A stretch of DNA of 64,000 nucleotides from an uncultured delta proteobacterium (GCA_903892415.1 CAITIQ010000508.1:1-64000); one strand, 5' to 3'. Positions 25,201 to 33,765 are shown, counted from the stretch's first letter. The notes: generated by a model from the sequence alone, not told the origin. Numbers and translations: made by a program.

Positions 25201-26215
25201 GGCCGTGGAGGCGCTGTTCTCGGCGACCGGCGGCAACGCGAGTGAAGCTCGGACCACGCGCTTGATCGAGTCGGCGGAGAAGCTTGCCCGCCGGGTGAAC
25301 CATGCTCACGCGCTCGGCAACGTCGAGGCAGCGCGCGCGTTCTCAGCTGTCTTTACTGGACGTTGGCGCGCCGGACTTCAACATGCCCAGAAGGCCGAGA
25401 CGATCTTCCGAACGCAGTGTACCAACGTCACCCACGAGATCGCTTCGGCCCAAATCTTTGGCCTTTGGGCGATGTTTCATCTCGGCCGGCTCGAGGAACT
25501 GGCGAGCCTCTATCCTGAGCACCTGCGCGTGCATGAGGAACAAGGGGACCTGTTCGCCGCCGGCAGTAAGCGCACCTTGATCGGCCACGTCTTCCACTTG
25601 ATGCGCGATGACGCGAAGGGCTCGCACGCCTGCATCGACCGGGGCATGCGCGGTTGGTCGAAGGAGGGTTTTCACGTCCAGCACTGGTATGCGCTGAAGG
25701 GGCGCGTCCATACCACCTTCTACGAGGGGGACGCCGAGCGCGCCTACTCGCACGTGGAAGACGCCTGGGGTCCGATGCAACGGTCGCTCTTGTCGCGGGT
25801 GATCAGCATCCGCGGCGATTCGATCTTTGTGCGCGCTCGCGCGCTCTTGCTCATGGCGCACCGGCGCCCTTCGAGGCGGGGCTTGCTCAAGGAGGTCGAG
25901 AAGATCGCCAACGAGCTGATCCACGACCTCGACGTGCTCAATACCCCGGGTTGGGGGCATGCGCTGATCGCTGGCATTCACACCATCGCCGGAGAGCGAA
26001 GCAAGGCGATCGCATCGATGGAACGCGCGCTGCGCACCTTCGAGCACGTGGACATGGTGACCTTCTCCCACGGAGCTCGTTACCGTCTCGGGCAGCTCGT
26101 CGGCGGGGTAAACGGTCAGACCATGATTGAGCAGGCGCGCCAGGAGCTCAGTGCGCGTGGCGTTGCGGTCCCCGATCGCTTCGTCAACATGCTACTGCCC
26201 GACGTCTTCGGCTGA
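22271..26215 (+). pseudogene. PknK/AfsK-like Ser/Thr kinase-ATPase-TPR protein with amber codon at the ATP-binding lysine
   Basis: From GTG 22271 the frame reads a kinase N-lobe (glycine loop [13 protein letters not shown], codons 20-32) up to VAL at codon 42, then TAG at 22397-22399, then TLTG and normal kinase sequence to 26215. The TAG replaces the invariant VAxK lysine. Downstream are the catalytic loop HGDLKPSNVL (His232), DFG (252) and APE, after an unusual Ser/Pro-rich insert at about 95-185. An AAA/NB-ARC-like ATPase follows (Walker A GISGMGKSAL near 407, Walker B VLYIDDLQWGD) and about 600 residues of TPR-like repeats. A restart at ATG 22532 would give 1,227 residues without the ATP-binding lysine. 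Such proteins act as signalling regulators in myxobacteria. Confidence 0.8.
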
Positions 26216-27655
26216 CGCTCGTTTGGCCCTCTCGATCAAGAAATCGAGCATGGGCCCGGCGACATCGACTCCGCCGCCCAGCGTCGCTTGTGCGAAGAAA
26301 CACGGGAAGTTCACCTCGAGCACGTACAGTCTGCCGCTCGGGTGGCGCAGTAGATCGACGCCGCCAAAGAAGAGCCGTTGGGCGCGCACGGCGCGGACCG
26401 CCGGGGCCGCCAGCCAATCCGGTACGTCGGCGCGGTAGCTGTCCGCTTCGCTCGACGGGCTCGAACGAAAGTCCCCTGGCCGTACCGGGTTTTCGTAGCA
26501 AGCCACCGCCTGCTCGCCGACGACGATCACGCGGAAGTGCATGGCCTCGGGGATGTACGCCGAAAGGGTGGGCACGCAGCCGTTCGCCCGCACGAGGTAG
26601 TCGAGCAGCCCGCGCAACGTGGCCTCGTTGTCGGCCCGCATCACGCCTACGCCACCTTCGCCCCCGGAGGTCTTGACCACCACCGGGTAGCCGCCCAAGC
26701 GTTCGACGAAGCTCGCGATCAGCTTGGGTTCGGTCGAGGCCACCGGGAAGCTGCGCGGTAGGTTGACGCCGGCTCGCTCCATCGCCCGCTCCGGCGAGGC
26801 ACACGGGAAGAGCGGATCTGCTTCGTGAAACGAGATGACGTTGTCGCGTAGCAAAAATTCTTCGACGTGCGTGGCCGCGGTTGAGGTCGCGGGTCGGTAG
26901 ATCAGCGAGAACGGTGGCAGTCGATCCTCGGGCGAATAGCCGAACGCTTTGGCCGCGAGCTGTCGGAAGATCACGCCGCGACGGGCGCAGGCTTCACGCA
27001 GGGGCGCGAGCGTCTCTGTGGGTACGCCATCATCGATGACGGTGAAGACCGAGCCCGGCGGGGGCGGCGCAGGCGCTAGAGCGGCCTCGCGTTGTGGCAT
27101 GGCGCGCCATTCGCTGAGCGGAAGGTAGAAGAACCATAAGAAGACAGCCTTGTGCCCTGCGACGACGGGCGCTGCCTGATGCGACGACCGGGGCTCGGGG
27201 TGACCCTCGGCGTTGCAGTTGCTCCAAACGGCGAGCCGCCCCGCCTGCGGCGCTATTGCGGTGGGCCAAGGTGAAGCCTGAGGGAACTCGGTGGCGCCGC
27301 CGCTCTCTGGCGCCTCGACGATCAGCATCGCTGAGACCACCAGCGTGGCCCCGTCGATCTCGTACTCGTCGAGGTGGGGCGGGTGACCCTGCCCGGGCTC
27401 GTAGCGACGAAAGCGCACGCTGTCTCTGACGGTGCTCTCGAAGCCGACCAACCTCTCGACCCGGCGGGTGAGGCTAACCAAGCCAGCGTTCTCGGCGATC
27501 GGCAGCTCGACCGAAGCGCCGTGCGGACTCTCTTCACCCTCGACCTCGAGCCGCTGCTCGGCCCACGAGCGCAACGGAAGCAGCTCGGCTTCAAGGGCGA
27601 AGTCGGCATAAACCCGAAGATCGGGGCGCAGCGCCAGGACGCTCTCTCGGGCCAT
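26192..27655 (-). CDS. Fusion of prolyl-4-hydroxylase-type 2OG oxygenase and ATP-grasp ligase
   Basis: Residues about 15-180 form a P4Hc-type Fe(II)/2-oxoglutarate dioxygenase. Metal ligands His94 and Asp96 lie in HPPHLDEYE, distal His159 in SSHQAAPV, and Lys169, ten residues later, is placed to bind 2-oxoglutarate. A Pro-rich linker (191-200) leads to an ATP-grasp domain of RimK type (about 205-480) with Lys328 in YPVVVKTSGGEGGVGV, GGVDLLRH and the Mg-binding Glu447/Asn449 in VLEVNFPCFF. The product would hydroxylate and then ligate (amide or ester bond) a peptide or amino acid. It follows an exported PqqD-like gene by 14 bases in the same direction, and its 3' end overlaps the kinase gene by 24 bases, convergently. 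Confidence 0.8.
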   Translation of the reverse strand: MARESVLALRPDLRVYADFALEAELLPLRSWAEQRLEVEGEESPHGASVELPIAENAGLVSLTRRVERLVGFESTVRDSVRFRRYEPGQGHPPHLDEYEIDGATLVVSAMLIVEAPESGGATEFPQASPWPTAIAPQAGRLAVWSNCNAEGHPEPRSSHQAAPVVAGHKAVFLWFFYLPLSEWRAMPQREAALAPAPPPPGSVFTVIDDGVPTETLAPLREACARRGVIFRQLAAKAFGYSPEDRLPPFSLIYRPATSTAATHVEEFLLRDNVISFHEADPLFPCASPERAMERAGVNLPRSFPVASTEPKLIASFVERLGGYPVVVKTSGGEGGVGVMRADNEATLRGLLDYLVRANGCVPTLSAYIPEAMHFRVIVVGEQAVACYENPVRPGDFRSSPSSEADSYRADVPDWLAAPAVRAVRAQRLFFGGVDLLRHPSGRLYVLEVNFPCFFAQATLGGGVDVAGPMLDFLIERAKRASAEDVGQ

Positions 27656-27669
27656 GGAGGACGTGCGGA

Positions 27670-28491
27670 CTACTTCTTTTCCGCCGACTCGTGATGCTGC
27701 TTCCTCTCCATCTCAAGTTTGCGGCGACGGATGGCCTCGCCGCTGGCTGCTGCTTTGGCGGCGGTGTGCGCTCCCTCATAGGCCTTCATCGTCTCGTCCT
27801 TGCGCGCCGCCTCGCCTTTCACCTTTGGGTCCTCCTTGCGAGCGACGTTGTGCTTTAGCAGGCGTTCGTCGCGCACTTTGCGGGCTTGCTTGCGTGCTGT
27901 GACAAGCTCGCCCACGCTCTTGTCAGCGTTCTTGGCGTTTTCCTCCGACTTGTAGCGGACACGGTTGATTGATTTGGCCGCCGCCTCGCTTTTGAGGGCT
28001 TTCTTGCGAAGCTCTTCGGCCGCGGCCCCCGCGACTTTCTTCACCTCGGTCGAGCTGGCCGTCACGAGCGCGGAGCCGAGCGTGCCGTCGGGCGCGACGA
28101 CAAGCTCGAGCTCGGAGGTGCCGGGCGGAGTAACGCGGGCTTGCAGCAAGTTGGCGTCAGCAAGGGCGTCCAGGGCGGCGAAGACCAGCTCATCGCTGCC
28201 GGTGAAGCCGGTCAGTTCAGCGAGTTTGTCACGCATGGCGGCGGGCGTCGTTTTACCGTCGGAGAGCGCAAACACAGCCGCTGCGATCACGTGCACCCGC
28301 GAAGTTTTGCCGCTGCTCTCGTCTTTGAGCACGAGCGCATCGTCGTCGACCGAAAACGAAAGACCCTCGGTGCGAGCGGTGGGCAGCGCTTCAGCTTTGG
28401 TCGCCGCAGGCGCCTCGGCGTAAGCCGTGGCAGGCACGGCAGCAAAGAGCGCGGTTAGCAGAGCGATGACCCGAGGGTGGATTGACTTCAT
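27670..28491 (-). CDS. Exported protein with PqqD-like domain and Lys/Glu-rich helical tail
   Basis: ATG 28491 has a strong GGAGGG site. Residues 1-25 are a signal peptide (VIALLTALFAAVPATAYA, cleavage after Ala25). Residues about 42-125 fit the PqqD/RRE winged-helix pattern: a short strand pair (FSVDDDALVLKDESSGKTSR), an aliphatic helix (IAAAVFALSDGKTTPAAMRD) and FAALDALADANLLQA. From about 150 the protein becomes a long charged helix rich in Lys, Glu and Ala. PqqD domains normally bind RiPP leader peptides in the cytoplasm, so a secreted one is unexpected. The gene is followed after 14 bases by the hydroxylase/ATP-grasp fusion, so this protein may be its substrate or carrier. The PqqD call is by pattern only. 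Confidence 0.6.
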   Translation of the reverse strand: MKSIHPRVIALLTALFAAVPATAYAEAPAATKAEALPTARTEGLSFSVDDDALVLKDESSGKTSRVHVIAAAVFALSDGKTTPAAMRDKLAELTGFTGSDELVFAALDALADANLLQARVTPPGTSELELVVAPDGTLGSALVTASSTEVKKVAGAAAEELRKKALKSEAAAKSINRVRYKSEENAKNADKSVGELVTARKQARKVRDERLLKHNVARKEDPKVKGEAARKDETMKAYEGAHTAAKAAASGEAIRRRKLEMERKQHHESAEKK

Positions 28492-28529
28492 GGTAGCCCT
28501 CCACTCTAGCGCCTTGGTTGGCGGGCGCG

Positions 28530-29408
28530 CTACGGCGCTGACCGCATCCAGGTGAACACGTCGCTAAAAACGGCGTCTCCGTCGGCCAAGTTGCCGTGGG
28601 TGCAGCCCGGCATCTCGAAGTACTTCGCGCGTACGCCGGCCTTCTCGAGCATCGGCACCGCGCCCTTCATGCGCTGGGGGACGTCGAGGGAGCACGACAT
28701 CGTGGCGACGGTGGTCGCCTTTTCGAGCCGGTCTTTGCGCGGGTCTTTGGGAGAGCCGATCAGCACGACGTGGCGGTAACGCGCGGGATCCTTCTTCACG
28801 AGGTTCTCGAGCAGCGTGGCGCCAAGCGAGTAGCCGACGTGGAGCAGCTCGCTGCGCTGCTCGCTCGGAACGCCAGCGGCGTCGAGTGCAGCGTCCAGTC
28901 GCTTCTCCTCGCGCACCGGGTCCGAGGAGATCGAGTGGAAGTCCCCCGAGGCGCCGCACGGCTTCTCGCCATCGATCGCGAGCGCGCCGCCGTGCGTTGC
29001 CGCGGCCTCAGTGAAGCCGTGAAGGTAGGCCCCAGCGTTCGAGCAGATGCCAGGAAAGAAAACGATGCGAGGTGGCTTACCGTCGCGCGCACGGACGATG
29101 CTCGTCGTCGGGCCACCGGCGATCTCGAGCCGCTCCACCGTGGCAGCTGCGTGGCGCGGCTCCGAGGCTGGCCCCGGGATGGGCGCCGCAGGGCTCGGCG
29201 CCGGGCCGGTCGAAGCTACGAGGGCGATCGCGGAAACTGTCGCGAGCGCGGAGGCCGCCGCGGAGGGCTCTGGCGCGCTGACGCGAACCGACGCGGTCGC
29301 AGGGGGCTCGTTCGAGGGCGCCGACGAGCTCGGTGCTCGCGCCCCCTCCGCGCAGGCGAGCGTAAGCATCGTCGTCAGCAGGAGGGCGCTATGCGTGACG
29401 TGCATCAA
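28530..29408 (-). CDS. Alpha/beta-hydrolase lipoprotein
   Basis: The 292-residue protein has the lipoprotein signal MMHVTHSALLLTTMLTLAC and an Ala/Ser/Pro-rich linker to about residue 85, then an alpha/beta hydrolase core. A strand RIVFFPGICSNAGAYLHGF leads to the nucleophile elbow Gly-Tyr-Ser-Leu-Gly (LHVGYSLGATLLENL), and the presumed catalytic His is in MPGCTHGNLADGD near the C-terminus. Conserved cysteines (CSNAG, EKPCGASG, TMSCSLD, PGCTHG) could form disulfides. An envelope esterase or peptidase-like role is likely, with no substrate visible. It lies downstream of a 29.5-kb lipoprotein gene, separated by a long inverted repeat. Confidence 0.72.
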   Translation of the reverse strand: MMHVTHSALLLTTMLTLACAEGARAPSSSAPSNEPPATASVRVSAPEPSAAASALATVSAIALVASTGPAPSPAAPIPGPASEPRHAAATVERLEIAGGPTTSIVRARDGKPPRIVFFPGICSNAGAYLHGFTEAAATHGGALAIDGEKPCGASGDFHSISSDPVREEKRLDAALDAAGVPSEQRSELLHVGYSLGATLLENLVKKDPARYRHVVLIGSPKDPRKDRLEKATTVATMSCSLDVPQRMKGAVPMLEKAGVRAKYFEMPGCTHGNLADGDAVFSDVFTWMRSAP

Positions 29409-29474
29409 CGGTTGGTCGCTTGCGCGGACGAAAGTGTGACGCGCCCTGGCCTCTGGGGGATCGGTCGTCGAAGT

Positions 29475-29540
29475 GGTCGTTTTGTTGAGTTCGGAGACCC
29501 ATCGGGCGGGGATAGGCGCTCCAACTCAACAAAACGTCCA
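29475..29540. repeat. Long imperfect inverted repeat (hairpin) between two lipoprotein genes
   Basis: CGTTTTGTTGAGTT (29478-29491) pairs perfectly over 14 bp with AACTCAACAAAACG (29523-29536). Four more inner pairs form after a one-base bulge (GGAG 29493-29496 with CTCC 29519-29522), and a few outer pairs are possible. The loop is about 22 bases. It is AT-richer than its surroundings. It could be a transcription terminator for the minus-strand gene ending at 29562, or a small repeat element. Confidence 0.6.
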
Positions 29541-29561
29541 GTTGGAGGTCCCATCCTCGCG

Positions 29562-30221
29562 TCAGCGACACTTCGCAACCCACTCATCGGCGTTCTTCAC
29601 CGCTTTGACGACCCAGGCTCGGGGCACGTCTTGCAAGGGCATCGCGAGCTTGGTGGGCAGCTTGGCCTCCGCCAACTCGGGAAATAGCGCCTTCGACGGC
29701 TCGTGCCCGCGGACGGCAGCTGCGCGGACGAATTGAAGCGCACGGACGTAGTCCGCTTCTTCATCCTTCTGGGGCGCCTGCTTGCCAAAACGCGCGCCGA
29801 AGAGCGCCTTGCCGTATTGGTATTGGGCCTCGAGCAGTCCCGCCTCGGCAGCGAATAGCAGCGCAGCCATATTGCGCTCCCACTCTTCCTTGCTTGGATG
29901 CTGCTCGCGGCGAAGTTGCTCGAGAAACGGCGTGGCTTGGTTCAAGGCGGCCAGGGCTTCTTTGCGCTTGGCCTGATCGCAAACGCCGAGCGGCTCGACT
30001 GCCGGAGCTGCGCTCGCAGAGGCGAGGGGAGCTGCGGAGGACGGCGCCTTTGCATTGCCGCTCGGTGCTTCGTTGCTGGGCGTTGATGAGGCGCTTTGCG
30101 AGGTGGCCACCGCTGCTACCGCCGAGGGCTGCGGAGCTGTTTGCTCCGGCGCTGCCGAAGAGCCGGCGCAGGCGGTGAAGGAGGCACAGAGCAGGAGTAC
30201 GAAGGCGCGACGGACCGACAT
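29562..30221 (-). CDS. Lipoprotein of unknown function
   Basis: The start at ATG 30221 gives the signal MSVRRAFVLLLCASFTACAG (lipobox FTAC) and 219 residues; a longer frame adds only three. A Ser/Ala/Pro linker reaches about residue 80. The C-terminal half is helical and Sel1/TPR-like (NMAALLFAAEAGLLEAQYQY, then GKALFGARFG and YVRALQFVRAAAVRGHEPSK). The last part carries a cysteine (EWVAKCR) that could pair with the Cys in LGVCDQAKRKE. This resembles Sel1-repeat proteins, though only about two repeats can be seen. Confidence 0.6.
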   Translation of the reverse strand: MSVRRAFVLLLCASFTACAGSSAAPEQTAPQPSAVAAVATSQSASSTPSNEAPSGNAKAPSSAAPLASASAAPAVEPLGVCDQAKRKEALAALNQATPFLEQLRREQHPSKEEWERNMAALLFAAEAGLLEAQYQYGKALFGARFGKQAPQKDEEADYVRALQFVRAAAVRGHEPSKALFPELAEAKLPTKLAMPLQDVPRAWVVKAVKNADEWVAKCR

Positions 30222-30322
30222 GCCTCGCACGCTATCACGCAGTCCTCTTGCGCCGAGCCATCAGCGTATCCAAGTATCGCAGTAGCCGTTGCGCCTACTG
30301 CGCCTCGACGTTAACGAGGCTC

Positions 30323-30958
30323 ATGCGCTTTTGGGCCTTTGAGTGCAGCTTCCTGATCAACAATAACTTCAGCATGGCGGAGGTCTTCGTTGGAGCCTCG
30401 CGCAAGGAGCTGCTTTCGGCCATGACCAGGTTCTTTCGCGTACCGCGCAGCAGCGTGCTGGTCGCCGACGTTCTCGGGGCTTGGCTGGCCGAGGACGGCG
30501 CCGCTTCCACCTTCTTCGGCGCGAAGCCGTTCGTCAGCGTCGCCATCGCGAAGCAGCAATTGAGCTTCGACGAGGCGGTGGATGCTCTGGTTGGCGACTT
30601 GGACGGGGCGATTTCGCGCGTGTACCTGGCGAAAGGCAAAGCGGACGCCGTCGACGCGACCGAGGCGGACGAGGACGACGATGACGATCCGGAATATCGG
30701 CCGTTCAAGTTCGGCTTCGATGCGGCAGGCTTCTTGGCAACGTTGCCGCAGCTTGACGGGGCAAAGCTTTCGCCCGAGCAACGCGTGCTACTGGTGAGGC
30801 CGCTGGGGGCTCCGGGATATAGCGGTAGCGATGAAGCCCGCTATCACCCCAACGTCGAGGTCACGCCCGGCTGGTCCGATGCCGGGGTGGACAGCGAGCC
30901 CAGCCGCTTCGAGCCGAAGGCCCGCTTCGTTCGCGATCTCTCGGTGCCGGCCGTATGA
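30323..30958 (+). CDS. Hypothetical protein coupled to a PhyH dioxygenase gene
   Basis: ATG 30323 was preferred because ACGAGG lies just upstream; ATG 30374 lacks a ribosome binding site. The 211-residue protein has no signal peptide. It shows an N-terminal mixed region (MRFWAFECSFLINNNFSMAE), helices (RKELLSAMTRFFRVPRSSVL), and a strongly acidic stretch (EADEDDDDDPEY) in the middle. I do not recognise the family. The next gene starts in its stop codon (ATGA), so co-expression with the PhyH-type oxygenase is likely. Confidence 0.6.
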   Translation: MRFWAFECSFLINNNFSMAEVFVGASRKELLSAMTRFFRVPRSSVLVADVLGAWLAEDGAASTFFGAKPFVSVAIAKQQLSFDEAVDALVGDLDGAISRVYLAKGKADAVDATEADEDDDDDPEYRPFKFGFDAAGFLATLPQLDGAKLSPEQRVLLVRPLGAPGYSGSDEARYHPNVEVTPGWSDAGVDSEPSRFEPKARFVRDLSVPAV

Positions 30959-31767
30959 GCCTCACAAGCGGCGCACTCGAAGGCCACGTCGCCGAGGTCC
31001 GAGAGCGAGGTTTCACCGTGCTCGAGGACGTGATCGAACCGGCGCTACTCGATGCGCTGGCAGACGAAGTAGCGAGGCTCACCGCCCTACTCGGCGTGGT
31101 TCCGGCGCAGAACCTCTTCGAGGGCACGCGGACGACCCGCATCTACAACCTGCTGGCGCGCGGCAAGGTCTTCGAGCAGGTGGCCGAGCACGGTGCGGTT
31201 TTGCCGCTCGTGGAGCGCGTGCTCGATCGCGGTTGCCTCGTCTCTTCGCTTTCGTCGATCGCCATCGCACCCGGCGAAGTGGCGCAGCCGCTCCACGCCG
31301 ATGACCAACTCTTGCCGCTGCCCCGGCCGCACGTCCCCATCGTCTGCAACACGATGTGGGCGATCACCGAATTCACCGAAGAGAACGGCGCAACCCGCGT
31401 CGTCCCCGGGTCGCACACGGCTGCAGCGCCGCCCGAGCCCTTCGGCGATACGCCCACCGTCCCGGCCCTGATGAAGCGAGGCAGCGTGCTCGTTTACAAT
31501 GGCAGCCTGTGGCACGGCGGCGGCGCCAACCGCTCGAGCGAAACGCGGCTCGGTATCGCGATGAACTATTGCGCGGGCTGGATTCGGCAACAGGAGAATC
31601 AACAGCTCGGGATTCCGCTCGAGGTCGCGCGCGGTTTCTCGCCGCGGCTGCGCAAGCTCGCAGGCTTCGGCCTGTACAAGCGGCTGCTGGGCCACATCGA
31701 CAAGTGCAGCCCCGAGGACCTACTCGACGAATGCCCGCCGCGGCCTATCGTTGGAACCATCGGGTGA
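30955..31767 (+). CDS. Phytanoyl-CoA dioxygenase (PhyH) family oxygenase
   Basis: The 270-residue protein has the PhyH-type Fe(II)/2-oxoglutarate dioxygenase layout. It carries an N-terminal helix (VAEVRERGFTVLEDVIEPAL), iron ligands His and Asp in QPLHADDQL, the RVVPGSH block (ENGATRVVPGSHTAA), the distal His in SLWHGGGANRSS and the 2-oxoglutarate-binding Arg in ETRLGIAMNY. It hydroxylates a small or lipid-like substrate that cannot be named from sequence. It is translationally coupled to the upstream hypothetical gene through ATGA. A group of CCTGACA/TGTCAGG inverted repeats follows at 31772-31801 and may be a terminator. Confidence 0.82.
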   Translation: MSLTSGALEGHVAEVRERGFTVLEDVIEPALLDALADEVARLTALLGVVPAQNLFEGTRTTRIYNLLARGKVFEQVAEHGAVLPLVERVLDRGCLVSSLSSIAIAPGEVAQPLHADDQLLPLPRPHVPIVCNTMWAITEFTEENGATRVVPGSHTAAAPPEPFGDTPTVPALMKRGSVLVYNGSLWHGGGANRSSETRLGIAMNYCAGWIRQQENQQLGIPLEVARGFSPRLRKLAGFGLYKRLLGHIDKCSPEDLLDECPPRPIVGTIG

Positions 31768-31771
31768 GGCT

Positions 31772-31801
31772 CCTGACATAACCTGTCAGCTGTGTGTCAG
31801 G
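31772..31801. terminator. Inverted repeat after the PhyH gene
   Basis: CCTGACA (31772-31778) pairs with TGTCAGG (31795-31801), with another TGTCAG inside the loop at 31784-31789. It lies directly behind the stop codon of the PhyH gene. No U-run follows, so a factor-independent terminator is uncertain. Confidence 0.3.
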
Positions 31802-31893
31802 TTTGGCGTGGCTGCGCCAATCGGACGGTCGCAAGTGCGCCCGTTGCGAGTACGTTCGGCTCGCGCGAAGCAACGCGCAAGCAGGAGCGTTTC

Positions 31894-32265
31894 ATGTCCA
31901 GCGATATTGCCAAGAAGTACGTCGAACTATGCCAAGCGGGTCAGTTCGATGCGTGTCTCGATCAGCTCTTTGCCGCCGACGCCGTCAGCGTCGAGGCCGG
32001 CGTTGCTCCCGGCTCCGGAATGGAGCGCACCGCGACTGGCCTCGAGTCGATCAAAGCCAAGGGCAAGTGGTGGGCCGAGAACCACGAGGTCCACAAGATC
32101 GAGGTGAACGGCCCGTATCCTCACGATGATCGCTTCATCGTTCGCTTCGTCATGGATGTGACGATCAAGCAGCACAACAAGCGTGTGAGCATGGACGAGG
32201 TTGGGCTCTTCACCGTCAAAGACGGCAAGATCATCAAAGAAGAGTTCTTCTACGGCATGGGCTGA
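31894..32265 (+). CDS. SnoaL/NTF2-like fold protein
   Basis: ATG 31894 has CAGGAGCG upstream and gives 123 residues. The pattern is NTF2-like: an N-terminal helix pair (AKKYVELCQAGQFDACLDQL), the linking FAADAVSVEAG, a helix (GLESIKAKGKWWAENHEVHK), then long strands (DRFIVRFVMDVTIKQHNKRV, DEVGLFTVKDGKIIKEEFFY). SnoaL-like proteins are ketosteroid-isomerase-type enzymes or small-molecule binders; here the reaction is unknown. A hairpin terminator follows. Confidence 0.75.
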   Translation: MSSDIAKKYVELCQAGQFDACLDQLFAADAVSVEAGVAPGSGMERTATGLESIKAKGKWWAENHEVHKIEVNGPYPHDDRFIVRFVMDVTIKQHNKRVSMDEVGLFTVKDGKIIKEEFFYGMG

Positions 32266-32283
32266 GCTCTGGGCTCAAATGGG

Positions 32284-32310
32284 ACGCGCGCTTCGTGTGG
32301 CGCGCGTTTC
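32284..32310. terminator. Bidirectional hairpin terminator
   Basis: ACGCGCGC (32284-32291) pairs perfectly over 8 bp with GCGCGCGT (32300-32307), with an 8-base loop and a short T run on the plus strand. It sits between the convergent SnoaL-like gene (ends 32265) and the lipoprotein gene (ends 32309). Confidence 0.6.
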
Positions 32311-33763
32311 ATGGTTGCTGCAGAAGCTCACAGTCACAGCTAGGACTGCAGCCGTCTCCCTCGATGCCGTTGCCGTCATCGCAGGCCTCTTGATCGTCAA
32401 CACAGCCGTCGCCACAACCGCCTCCGCCAGGCCGCGACGGACAGGGGGCGGGTGGTTTGCGCCAACGGAAAATACGATCGCCAGCGGCGAAGAGGAGGAA
32501 CTCGGGGCTACTGGCGTCCACCGAGGTGATGTCTACGTTCGTGACCAACGTCTTAACGAGCGCGCCACTGTTGGCGTTGAGCACCTGCAGCTCATTCGCC
32601 TTTGCGAGTGAGGTCGCATACAAGAAGTGACCATCAGCGTCGGCGGGCCAGGTCACATTCCCGAACTGGGTAACAGGGTGTTGGCTACCGACCATACAGC
32701 GCTGAAGCCGTTGAATCGGACCGGCGTCCCCGACGGTGCCGAGGGTACCCACGAACACGCTGTTTGTGGAGACGGCCAACCGGTTGGGGTAGGCGATGGC
32801 GGGCACGGTCTGTACGCATTGCGCGACGTCACCGATCGTGGGGTACTGGTATACGCAAGCGCCCGTTAGGTTGTTGCCACCCCAGGTGTTCCACCAAACC
32901 GAGCCGTCGAGCGGATCGCTGTCCATTCCGAGGGGATCGAGGATGTCGTTGGGAGCGTTGTAGTTGGTGGCGAGTTCTACGGGGCAGGGGCCGGGGACCT
33001 CGAGGCACTCCCGTGAGATCCGCCACAGCTGTTCGTTCGGGGGCTCATTCGACTCAACGAAGTAGAGCCTATCCTCTCCAGGCAAAGAGCCGCGGACCAT
33101 CGCCGCTCCGTTGAGTTGGGAGCCGTTGGAAAGGGGCACGGAGGTGAAACAATCGAGACCGCGAGCATTGATCCTGCAGACGCTTACACAACTATCGTTG
33201 CCCGGGTCTCCATCGCAGTTCTGCGCCTGGCCAGCGTAGTAAACGTGGTTGGCCCCACCCGCGACGATGAAGCCGATTCCAGGATCATTCATCGCGAAGA
33301 AAGCCATCGGAGGTGCGTCTAGGCTGAATCCCAGCGGCCAGGTAGAGAGGGCTCCGTTCGACCCAGCGTCCCACGTTTGCGCTACGGCATATCCACCGCT
33401 TGCACCGCCTTCGACGAAGAGAACGCTGAGCACGCCCGCAGACTCCGCGCTAGCGCTGACGACTGTGCAGAACCCATCCGCGTCGCAATAGCTGTCGGGT
33501 CCGCAGTAAGCCTCGCCGGCCTCACAGCCAGGCACAGCCCCGGCTCCACCACCGCCGTCGGTGCCAGCGCCACCGGGCACTCCTGCGCCTCCTGCGCCAG
33601 TGGGAGCGCCTCCGTTGCCTCCCGAGCTCGCTGTCGTTGCCGTGGCGCCGGTCCCATCCCCGGCTCCACCCGCGGAACGCAGCGCATCGGTGTCAAACAA
33701 TAGGCCGCAACCGCTGATTGCGCAGTAGCTGAGAGCGAAGAAGGGAAGCGATGCGCGTCTCAT
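32309..33763 (-). CDS. Lipoprotein with C-terminal myxo disulfide (DUF4215-type) repeat, copy 2
   Basis: The 484-residue protein has the signal MRRASLPFFALSYCAISGCG (lipobox ISGC) and a Gly/Ala/Thr linker of about 50 residues. An EGF-like Cys cluster follows (EAYCGPDSYCDADGFCTVV), then a beta-rich domain probably forming a propeller (WPADADGHFLYATSLAKANE). The end (CGDGCVDDQEACDDGNGIEG and a further CSPSCDC) is the cysteine-rich repeat found in Myxococcales surface proteins. It is the second copy of a tandem pair with 33766-35217, and only 2 bases separate the upstream stop from this start. Function is unknown; it is probably surface-exposed. Confidence 0.7.
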   Translation of the reverse strand: MRRASLPFFALSYCAISGCGLLFDTDALRSAGGAGDGTGATATTASSGGNGGAPTGAGGAGVPGGAGTDGGGGAGAVPGCEAGEAYCGPDSYCDADGFCTVVSASAESAGVLSVLFVEGGASGGYAVAQTWDAGSNGALSTWPLGFSLDAPPMAFFAMNDPGIGFIVAGGANHVYYAGQAQNCDGDPGNDSCVSVCRINARGLDCFTSVPLSNGSQLNGAAMVRGSLPGEDRLYFVESNEPPNEQLWRISRECLEVPGPCPVELATNYNAPNDILDPLGMDSDPLDGSVWWNTWGGNNLTGACVYQYPTIGDVAQCVQTVPAIAYPNRLAVSTNSVFVGTLGTVGDAGPIQRLQRCMVGSQHPVTQFGNVTWPADADGHFLYATSLAKANELQVLNANSGALVKTLVTNVDITSVDASSPEFLLFAAGDRIFRWRKPPAPCPSRPGGGGCGDGCVDDQEACDDGNGIEGDGCSPSCDCELLQQP

Positions 33764-33765
33764 GG

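Noticed and set aside
24377-25309. Long minus-strand open frame inside the kinase-ATPase gene
   Set aside because: Codon bias and family motifs belong to the plus strand; the antisense frame has no recognisable features.
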